DNA from: Mytilus edulis
Taxonomy: Eukaryota; Mollusca; Bivalvia; Mytilida; Mytilidae
Reading direction: 5' to 3'
NCBI RefSeq assembly: GCF_963676685.1
Contig: NC_092346.1
Coordinates: 49,257,062-49,321,061 of the forward strand
DNA length: 64,000 nt
Shown here: piece after piece, positions 56,222 to 64,000 of the stretch
How the letters are laid out: every line of letters begins with the position of its first letter
Numbering within the stretch: the first letter of the stretch is position 1
Notes under the pieces: model-generated
Told to the model about the DNA's origin: nothing
Seen by the model: only the letters and a program-made list of their open reading frames with translations
Database searches by the model: none
Program-made: the position numbers and the translations under genes

Positions 56222-56445
56222 TATAAGAAGATGTGGTATAACTGCCAATGAAAAAAGTCTCCTGTTCATATAAGTCGTAATTTGTAGAAGTAAACCATTA
56301 TAGGTCAAAGTACGGTCTTCAACACCGTGCCGGCATGAGCTCTCACCGAACATCAAGGTGTAAAGGGCCCCAAAAGTGACTAGTGTAAAACCATTCAAAC
56401 TTGAAAACCAACTACAGAATACCAAACTCCTGACCTAAGACAATA
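56222..56445 (+). repeat. Family A repeat
   Basis: GAAGATGTGGTATAACTGCC through GTACGGTCTTCAACACCGTG and CTAGTGTAAAACCATTCAAA to CTCCTGACCTAAGAC. Slightly shortened near the 3' end. Confidence 0.7.
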
Positions 56446-57852
56446 ACCTCTTTTGTATTGTTACAATCTCAAAAACGTGTCCGATAATTTAAGAATGTGT
56501 CCGGTTAAAAACGCCAGAATATTTCAAAACTCATATACCCCCAATGATACTCTGTAAAGTAAAAACGCAATTCAATATTAATGGTGTGGGATACGATAGA
56601 ACCCGTATTGTTCGGTTGGATTATAAATGATTAGAAAAAAAAGTCGAAGCAGGTGCCAAAAAAAAATCTGGAGGAAAGGTTTAGTAATCCGTACAGACAA
56701 ATGTCCAAGGTATGCTACACTGTGCACGCTTTCTTCTGCTTGCAGACACAGACTATAGGTCTGGTTAAAAAAAAATTGCACAATAAAAAGTTATTTTTAT
56801 TTGAAGCGCTTTAATTTATGATTTTCTTTATCAATATGATTATTATTATTATAAAGTTCAGACAGAGGTACTTCAAAATATAGAAAACTAATACATCATG
56901 TACATTTTATATTGTATTTTATTCCCGGTGCTTGACCACGTTTACTGTATGTCATTGATAAACATTAGTTTGTTCAGCATAGGAAATTCATAACAAGCAT
57001 AACTGCAGGCTAAGTTTACAACACATAATTAACTATTGATTACTTAATGTCCAGTGGCAAATATGTCATGCGTATTTAGAAAAAAAACCCATTAACATTG
57101 CATTTAATAAGTTTTGTAAAGTTTAAATCATCGTTTATAAATAGTAAGTAAATTCTATTGTTTTAATATTATCCGGTGATGCCTATAAATGTCTTTTTAC
57201 AAAATGTATGTCTATGAGGGTACTGCTCGACCGGTGTCCCGCAGAAGTGGTTTCGCCAGTGCAATTTGACATGTTTATCAAATCATTGACGTCACATTGA
57301 CGCGTTTTTGAGGAATCGGACACGTTTCTGTGTGCTACCATAGATAGATGTATAACATATCTGGCTAGGTGCTACATATATGACTATGTACGATAAATTT
57401 TCAATTAAATTAAATTTCCACTTAAATCTATTAAACATTAATGTACTTTTGTATAAAGTAGTTAGTATATATTTTAATGTCTTTCGTCGTTGTTTCACGG
57501 ATCTTATTATAAAGAACACATAAATAGACCGATGGTTAAAGCTACACGTGTATGAAATACTTGCCACTGGCAAACACTAATTCTTTGATGATGATGATGA
57601 ATTAAATTATCATATTTTCCTTTTTTTTTTTTTTTATTTAGAAACAAATTTCAACTTTGATTGATTATAATATTATATATACATGTAGTATCAGAAGTCC
57701 AGTCCATTAGTGATTACTGGACTTATGGTAGTATATAAAGTAATAAGTAAATTTTGATGTCATACCATTCCCATCCATAATTGTGCATTCTTTTTATTTT
57801 TACATAACACAGAAATGAGGAAAGTTTTAACATAAGATAATTTATTGTAGCC

Positions 57853-57943
57853 TAGACCTGTTGGTGACCTTCTGCTGTTGTTTTTTATTTGGTCGGGTTG
57901 TTGTCTCTTTGACACATTCCCCATATCCATTCTCAATTTTATT
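57853..57943 (+). repeat. 5'-truncated LINE 3' tail (family D)
   Basis: GACCTGTTGGTGACCTTCTG, then TTTGGTCGGGTTGTTGTCTC and CCATTCTCAATTTTATTA. It matches, inverted, the last 90 bases of the LINE 3' UTR at 42112-42748. Truncation near the 3' end is normal for LINE insertion. Confidence 0.65.
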
Positions 57944-57975
57944 ATTTATAAATTCATTACATTTTTTTCCCTCAG

Positions 57976-58222
57976 AATGATTAACAGCAATGGAGACAGG
58001 AGCAGACATGGGAATGTTCGATGTGAAAATTGAAGACCTATAAACAAAATGATGTATCTAGACAATATGGCACTCATCAGAAAAAAAACCCAACATTTGA
58101 TCATGAACCATTGAATCCTGAGTTTCGTACAAGTACCAAAACATTAAACTTTAAGGTGGATGCTTATAATGAGCTCATATTAGAACTAAAGTGTCCTCTT
58201 GGATTACCACTGTACATGTAAA
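57976..58222 (+). other. Possible terminal exon inside the CACTA-end element
   Basis: Preceded by a strong acceptor (TTTTTTTCCCTCAG, AG at 57974-57975). An open stretch, LKTYKQNDVSRQYGTHQKKN then STKTLNFKVDAYNELILELK, ends at a stop at 58221. Upstream of about 58040 the frame seems to change (CEN followed by a stop that one extra base would remove). It may be a broken exon of a transposase or captured gene; no family recognised. Confidence 0.25.
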
Positions 58223-58739
58223 AAGACACATTATATCCGGGACTGAATTGAGGAAAAGAGCCAGGAAACTGACATTCAACAAAGCATTCCAAAGAAAAGA
58301 TGGCATAGGGGGAGAACAATGAAACATGATACATGCAAAATTAATTGTTTCTTTGATTGTTTTCTTTATGAGCTTTAAAGGGTCATAAAATAACCAAGGG
58401 GCGTAAAAATGACAGAGATTTTTGCCACAAACTTCACATGTTGGTATGACATTGAATGTTTTATTATATATTAAAAAATGGTTATGATAAATAAAAGAAA
58501 TTCCAGTTATGATTAAAAATAAGGTAATACAGAAGATTGTTTTGTGTTGATTATAATGCATTGCCTCACATAGTAACATATAACTGCATTAATTACAACA
58601 TATTTTAAGCAATAGCAAAATACCAAAAAATGAACAGTATTGAAGATTCTAATCTTGTTTGATATATATATAAATTATGCGCTATTATACAATTGATACT
58701 GTAAAATATCAGCCTCGAACCACAGTGTGAATCTTCCTG

Positions 58740-59085
58740 ATGTCGAGTGCGTATTTTTTTTTTATAAACACTGAAAGACAGTCACAATCAAAATCAAGAA
58801 GTAAGCAAAGAATCACAAAACGAAAGGGCATTTACAACAACACATTGAAAATTACATATATAAAAACAACACGAACTCCATTAAAAACCGGGAGTGAATT
58901 CAGGTGCTCCTAATGCGTATTATTTTTATAAACACTTAAAGACAGTCACAACCAAAATCAAGAAGTAAGCAAAGAATCACAAAACAAAAGGGCATTTACA
59001 ACAACACTTTGAAAAATACATAAAAGACAACACGAACTCCATTAAAAACCGGGAGTGAATTCAGGTGCTCCTAATGGGTAAAATC
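58740..59085 (+). repeat. Tandem duplication, unit about 168 bp
   Basis: GACAGTCACAATCAAAATCA, AGTAAGCAAAGAATCACAAA, ACACGAACTCCATTAAAAAC and GAATTCAGGTGCTCCTAATG occur twice in order (about 58745-58912 and 58913-59082) with a few differences. It lies just inside the right subterminal array. Confidence 0.8.
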
Positions 59086-59514
59086 CGATAAACTGCTTAT
59101 CTTGCTTCATTTCTGTTGTTTTCTCCTTCGCTTCAATAGTATTTCGATAGACGAGAGTAAGCTTGATAATTTTCCTTGGTCATGTTCACGTCGCTAAAAA
59201 AAAACTGCGCAGCAGGGTGATATAGTCTAAGAGAAAAACGTAACCAGCTAAAAAAGGATAATAATAATATTGTCACAGAATTATCAAACCTATATTTGGA
59301 TACCAATTGTACTGAGATGCACATAGTAAAAACTTCTCTAATGATAAACGCTTAATCAGAGATATCTACAAAAGATACAAAATATGCCACAAATTATTAT
59401 ATACAATGTAGCATACTATACTACCGAGTTTAAAAGTTTTCAGTTCCAAATATTTTTTGAAACAATACACATTCAAGTTAAAAAGATTAACAACACCAAA
59501 TCTACTGAAACAGT

Positions 59515-59880
59515 ACTGAAAATAACAATACCGAAATAGTACTGTCAACATCAGTACTGAAACAGTACTGACAAAATCAGTACTGAAACAGTACTGACAA
59601 ACTCAGTACTGAAACAATACTGTCAAAATCAGTACTGAAACAGTATTGACAAAATCAGTACTGAAACAGTACTGTCAAAATCAGTACTGAAACAGTACTG
59701 TCAAAATCAGTACTGAAACAGTACTGTCAAAATCAGTACTAAAACAGTACTGTCAAAATCAGTACTGAAACAGTACTGTCAAAATCAGTACTAAAACAGT
59801 ACTGACAAAATCAGTACTGATTTCATTGAAAGTATAACATTATAAGTTTTCAGTCTTTCCTAACAGTACTGATATGCACG
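59515..59880. repeat. Right subterminal CAGTACTG array
   Basis: About 12 units of the same 26-bp repeat in the opposite orientation (CAGTACTGAAACAGTACTGT). They are continuous with the perfect terminal inverted repeat. Shorter than the left array. Confidence 0.9.
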
Positions 59881-59925
59881 AGGGTAGAAATGTACCAAAA
59901 AAGTATAGGTAAATTATTGGTAGTG

Positions 59926-60362
59926 TACATCCTCCAAATGACGTTCGAACGAAAAGCTACGATGAGAGGCGTTTTGACAAGGCTGCGCCTACACTCTGGA
60001 ACAATTTGCCATCGTCTTTACGGAGTGTAAATTCTTTAGATGTTTTTAAGAAGCAACCCAAGACTCATTTATTTCGGACTGCTTTTAAGGATTTTTTGTA
60101 GATTTTATATACTTTTAATTGACTACATTAGTTTTAGACAGTTTTGTATATTTTAGGGTACATGCATTTTTTCATTTTTTTTTTTTTTTTTTTTTTTAAA
60201 GGTTCTTATAAATTTTTATATGCTTGTTTGATTCTTTTAAGATAGTACTTTGTAATCTATGATTTATGTATCTTTGTATTTTATATATTTTTAAATGTGA
60301 AGCGCTTAGAATAATTTTTGTTATAATATAATGCGCTCTATAAATATTGTATTTATTATAAT
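59926..60362 (+). pseudogene. CR1/L2-type LINE, piece 3: ORF2 end and 3' UTR
   Basis: Continues from piece 2: PPNDVRTKSYDERRFDKAAP, TLWNNLPSSLRSVNSLDVFK and THLFRTAFKDFL to a stop at about 60101. A T-rich 3' UTR follows and ends GTGAAGCGCTTAGAAT...GCGCTCTATAAATATTGTAT with a short TTATTATAATA tail. The paired GCGCT blocks before a simple tail are typical of CR1/L2 3' ends. The three pieces together span from the RT palm to the true 3' end. Confidence 0.8.
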
Positions 60363-60837
60363 AGTGGACGTCATTTTTCACAGAACTAGTAAACATTTTT
60401 TTAAAGGGGCCAGCTGAAGCCCGCCTACGGATTCAGGATTTCTCGGCTGTACTCATGCTCTTTTGTCGGGTGGTTGTCTCTTTGACTCCACCCTATTTAC
60501 ATTTTAAACTTTATTTTAATGGCCTCCTTTCAAAACAAGATTTGTTTTACTTTTTTTAAATGAAATGAGATTTTTGCTTCGCTTCTATCTCTGAATTGAT
60601 TAGATGATTTAATCGACTATTAAGTATTTTTAAAAATACACGTGTTGTTTCTCGTGCTTTTTACGCAAAAAATTCGGGTTTTTCTTAACAAATTTGACAG
60701 CCATTTCCTCTGAATATTTGATTTTCAAACAATGTTATCCACTTTCCACAAATCTTAAAAGATGTCTTTGAATATAATGCCAGTGTGTACATTCTAGGTA
60801 TTAGTAGATGGAATGATTTTTTAGTTTTTCACGTAAC
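60363..60837. other. No gene recognised
   Basis: AT-rich. It holds a small LINE 3'-tail-like scrap (GGTGGTTGTCTCTTTGACTC at about 60469) and nothing else I can name. Confidence 0.4.
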
Positions 60838-61885
60838 TATATGGTTCATATAACCGGTGTTCATATAAAGTAATTTATCTTACGTGAAACTTTAATTAAT
60901 ATAACAGAGTGCACTTGGTTTTTTTTCTGCTGTTTTTTTTTTTTTGTGGCTATCAATTCGACTCGAAAACGAGTTAATGCAGCTGTTCGTAATATATTCA
61001 AAGAAGAATTTAATCATGGTCTTGTAATTTCCATCCAAGTATTAAAGCTCAAGATAGAGGTTTGTTCAGGCATGACGTAGTCCACTTGTCAGATGTAGGT
61101 AATGATGTTTTCTTAAATAATGTTCAGGGGGCTTTAGAGTCGTTTGCAAGTTCTGACCGTCGAGTATTCCTAATTGATGAGTTTAATTGTATTTTAGTAC
61201 GGGTAGTAAACTCGTTTCGTTAGGGATGAGAGTGTATAGACCTTCTCATTTGGCGGGATCTGACAAGATGACAGGGGGTCATAACCCTATAATTCTACGT
61301 TAGACCATATGTTAAAACATTCTTCTGTGGTACCACAGGGAAGTTGTGTTTTTATAAACGGTTTTCTCTTGTTTACCAAAGCGGCCGGTTCGTAACTGTT
61401 ACCAGTTGAATTTTATCCTCCGAGTACCGAGGAACCGTTATTCAAGTTATGGCCTAGCGTCAGTGTGGGGTCGTGCTACTCGTCCACTCTAATTTCCTTA
61501 AAGGAGCTTTTGTTACTTCTGTTACCGGAAGGGTACTACTTGCCAATATTAAAAATGCCGGCGGTTTGTATCGTCTTTCCAGACCTCGTTTACTGTTTTT
61601 TCCCTGTGGCCGATTTTATTCCATTTAAGATTTCTTGAATTATTTAGTTTTAAGGAGTTGCGGAATGGTCGCCTATGACGGACAACTCAATTGTACTAAC
61701 AACGTTTGTATTATCATCTAAACGTAACCGTACAACCTTCTACAATGAGCAAAACTCTTACCATATGCGGCCGGTTTTATTCCACACATTATTTCTTGAA
61801 TTATTTTAATCTTTAATTAAATGGTTCATATAACCGGTGTTCATATAAAGTAATTTATCTTACGCGAAACTGTGCTAATATATCA
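60838..61885 (+). mobile_element. Short direct repeats flanking an SGNH-hydrolase remnant
   Basis: ATGGTTCATATAACCGGTGT followed by TCATATAAAGTAATTTATCT occurs at about 60841-60900 and again at 61821-61880. The copies are nearly identical and in the same orientation, 980 bp apart. Between them are the SGNH remnant, GC-richer degenerate sequence, and a second internal duplication (GGCCGATTTTATTCCA near 61609 and GGCCGGTTTTATTCCA near 61769). This may be a degraded retroelement; the class is not determined. Confidence 0.4.
60958..61150 (+). pseudogene. C-terminal remnant of an SGNH-hydrolase-like protein
   Basis: STRKRVNAAVRNIFKEEFNH leads to GLVIS, then after a 1-bp frame change near 61034 HPSIKAQDRGLFRHDVVHLS and DVGNDVFLNNVQGALESF. 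The D-x-x-H pair of block V is present as HDVVHLS. This is the C-terminal part of an SGNH-like domain common in invertebrate mobile elements. It differs from the SGNH ORF at 12.8 kb, so two unrelated elements here carry such domains. It is truncated at the N-terminus and decayed downstream. Confidence 0.55.
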
Positions 61886-62517
61886 AATGTAATCCTCACA
61901 AATTTAGATGAGTTTATTTTTATTAAGTTCAGCAATGTAATATCTACTTAAGCAAATATTCATTTATCAACACATCAGAGAGTGTTGTCTGTATACGGGC
62001 ACACGTCACACAAACTTATTCAAGGACACATCGTGTTACTGCTCTCTACATTTTCTTTAGTTGTTCAATAAGTTAATCTTTATGTTATGTTTTATTAATC
62101 TATTACAGCTTATATTTGCTACACCTTTCCCGTTAAATTTGCCACCTTTCGTTTGACTTATTTCATCATTACAAATATTGTCTATATTACTATCTTTCGT
62201 CCCAGATTCTATACAGACATGCTTGTTTAAAATAAATACAAGTACTTTGAATTCTTTGAAGGACAAATTTGTCAGTCGTTAATATAACGTATCATCGGAC
62301 CACTGATATCAATAGTTCATATCATTCGAAAGGGATAGTTTACGAATGGACGGTTCATGATAAATATTATTTATAAAGGACATGTGATAATAAGGTATGG
62401 GCAATTAGCTAAATTTGTATATATTTCTGTAATTCTATGTTGCTTGTTTTTTTTCTTCTTGAAATACGGCAACTCCGCATAAAACCTTTCCTATTTTTTT
62501 TAAGTTGTGTTATATAA
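61886..62517. other. No gene recognised
   Basis: AT-rich DNA. A minus-strand open frame at 62057-62266 is short and unsupported. Nothing else seen. Confidence 0.45.
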
Positions 62518-63120
62518 GATTGAGAATGGAAATGGGGAATATGTCGCAACCCGACCATAGAACAGACAACAGCAGAAGGTCACCAATAGGTCTGCAATGC
62601 AGCAGTGAGAAACCCCCGCACTGGAGGCGTCCTTCAGCTGACCCCTAAACAAATATCTATACTAGTTCAGTGATAATGAACGTCATACTAAACTCCTTAT
62701 TATACACAAGAAACTAAAATTAAAAATCATACATGACTAACAAAGGCCAGGGGCCAGTCAGGCTCCTGACTTGCGACGGGGTTCCCCCTATACCTCTAGC
62801 CAATGTAGAAAAGTAAACGCATAACAATACGCACAGTAAAGTTCAGTTCAAGATAAGTCCGACTCCGATGTCAGAACAGATAACAAAAGAGAATACATAA
62901 ATAACAACAGACTATACTAGCAGTTACTGATATGCCAGCTCCAGACCTCAATTAAACTAATTGGAAGATTAATGTGTCTTCATATGAATATCAGGTACAA
63001 TCCCTCCCGTTAGGTCATCGTAAAATGTATGAGAAGAACATCACCCGTGTCATTCCAACCACTGGTTTTTAAATAAATGTGATGCAAAGACCCTTTTAGA
63101 GCCAAAATATGCATTCTAAT
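62518..63120 (-). repeat. LINE 3' UTR copy (family D)
   Basis: Runs from TTGAGAATGGAAATGGGGAA through GGAGGCGTCCTTCAGCTGAC and ATGCCAGCTCCAGACCTCAA to GATGCAAAGACCC and CCAAAATATGCATTCTA. It is collinear with 42112-42800 in the same orientation, with several small deletions. Truncated in the last codons of the LINE protein. Confidence 0.7.
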
Positions 63121-63339
63121 ATTATAGCTATTTAATTTTATATATTTTAACGCAAAAAGTTTTACTGGATACTAATTTAACTCTTGCTAGTAACTATTTA
63201 TTTAGTAATTGGTTAGTTTAAAAAAAAATTAATGACCATAATTTCTTGTTTTCATCTAATTGTGCCTACAATATGAATAACATAATATGTAAACTAAACA
63301 CCAATAAGCCAACAACCCGGTTCTTAAACAGTTAACCAA

Positions 63340-63547
63340 CATGTGAATCTGATGTTCAGTGGTTGTCGTTTATTGATGTGGTTCATCATGAAGTATTTCT
63401 TCTTTCTGGTTTTTATAGATTAAACCGTTGGTTTTCCTGTTTGAATGGTTTTATACTAGTCACTTTTGAGGCCATTTGTTATAGCTCGTTGTTCGTTGTC
63501 AGTCAGTGTTCCGTGTTGAAAGCCGTACTTTGACTTATAATAGATTT
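63340..63547 (-). repeat. Family A repeat, cut by the assembly gap
   Basis: Reverse-complement copy: TCTGATGTTCAGTGGTTGTC, TAAACCGTTGGTTTTCCTGT and GTGTTGAAAGCCGTACTTTG. It ends at the N run where the head of the repeat should be. Confidence 0.7.
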
Positions 63548-63647
63548 NNNNNNNNNNNNNNNNNNNNNNNNNNNNNNNNNNNNNNNNNNNNNNNNNNNNN
63601 NNNNNNNNNNNNNNNNNNNNNNNNNNNNNNNNNNNNNNNNNNNNNNN
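63548..63647. other. Assembly gap (100 N)
   Basis: Exactly 100 N, the usual placeholder for a gap of unknown size. Order and distance across it are uncertain. Confidence 0.95.
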
Positions 63648-64000
63648 AATAATCTATTTTACCTAGTATGAAGACGTTGTTAATTTCATGTAAATTTCAT
63701 AAGAAACGCCACGTGGCTCCTTAGTTCCTAGCGATAATTTTCCATCTCAAGCGAGTAACATGATATGAAAAATTATCACAAAAAAAGATCAAAGAAAAAA
63801 TGCACAAAATAGCGATAATCCACTGGTATCAATGTAAGAATCTAATAGTATATTTATACATTTCTCGCAATATATTGTAACTTTTAGCATGATAGATATG
63901 TTTTATAACCACATGGTTTTTTCAAGTCGAGTTAATCGATGTCAGTAAACCTCCTCATTATTTATCACATTAGGATTACTATGTTCACTTGAACTTTTCG
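63648..64000. other. No gene recognised
   Basis: AT-rich sequence after the gap with no repeat family or open frame that I can identify. Confidence 0.5.

Larger units (their letters stand above)
54411..57850. other. Interior of the CACTA-end element, left half
   Basis: No transposase domain was found. It contains a LINE 3'-tail scrap at about 54460-54520 (TTCTCTTTGACACTTACCCC), a truncated MITE at 55560-55635 ending CCGCCACTG, a complete MITE at 56020-56153 and a family A repeat at 56222-56445. The interior looks like captured genomic sequence. Confidence 0.45.
53811..59925. mobile_element. 6.1-kb CACTA-end element with TA duplication and CAGTACTG arrays
   Basis: The terminal 132 bp (53811-53942) are identical by eye to the inverse of the last 132 bp ending at 59925. 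They begin CACTACCAATAATTTACCTA. TA flanks both sides (53809-53810, 59926-59927), and removing the element with one TA restores the LINE frame (SMLL-HPPNDVRTKSYDERRF). CACTA ends plus repeated subterminal motifs recall the CACTA/Mirage/Chapaev group; a TA duplication fits Mirage-like or Tc1/mariner elements, so the superfamily is open. No transposase was recognised inside, so this copy is probably non-autonomous. Perfect ends imply a recent insertion. Confidence 0.8.

Noticed and set aside
58175-58579. 134-codon minus-strand frame inside the CACTA-end element
   Set aside because: Hydrophobic, AT-driven composition and no recognisable transposase motif.

Overview
The window reads as genomic DNA of a bivalve mollusc, most likely a mussel close to Mytilus. 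It is AT-rich and has spliced eukaryotic genes. It also carries many copies of short interspersed repeats that I know from mussel genomes, such as the one with GGTATGATTGCCAATGAGAC and the one with CAGACGCGCGTTTCGTC. Only one host gene is convincing: a complete five-exon SLC16/monocarboxylate-type MFS transporter (33128-38960, + strand). Almost everything else recognisable is mobile DNA. All identifications come from reading the sequence; no database was searched.

Layout. 1-4.6 kb: an interspersed repeat, then a frameshifted gene with acidic PIN-like motifs and a Cys-rich CXC-like tail. 4.6-13.6 kb (minus strand): a long, nearly intact non-LTR retrotransposon. Read 5' to 3' it has an SGNH-hydrolase-like ORF, about 1.4 kb of tandem 19-bp hairpin palindromes, a PHD-finger ORF1, and an ORF2 (endonuclease plus reverse transcriptase) whose ATG overlaps the ORF1 stop and which carries one 1-bp frameshift. 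13.6-21.3 kb: a foldback, then two LTR-like direct repeats with a TATA promoter and an internal 54-bp minisatellite; part of the second copy is amplified as three 776-bp tandem units. 21.3-33.1 kb: mostly repeat-derived or featureless DNA.

33.1-39.1 kb: the transporter gene with a poly(A) signal. 39.5-40.85 kb: a terminal-inverted-repeat element filled with GATCG/CGTAGT-type arrays and holding a 50-codon ORF. 42.1-43.6 kb: the 3' end of another LINE, joined to a 447-bp palindrome. 45.5-60.36 kb is a nested structure. A CR1/L2-type LINE was hit by a 7.5-kb Kolobok-like DNA transposon (TTAA duplication) with a three-exon transposase/YqaJ-nuclease/Tudor-like gene. It was also hit by a 6.1-kb CACTA-end element (TA duplication, 132-bp perfect inverted ends, dense CAGTACTG arrays). 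Removing both insertions on paper restores the LINE reading frame at each junction. 60.8-61.9 kb: an SGNH-hydrolase remnant between short direct repeats. 62.5 kb to the end: repeat copies and a 100-N assembly gap.

The most unusual items are the SGNH / hairpin-array / PHD / ORF2 retrotransposon, the Kolobok-like element with its nuclease fusion, and the CACTA-end element with palindromic subterminal arrays. Five of the frameshifts in otherwise coherent ORFs lie in homopolymer runs, so some apparent breaks may be assembly errors.
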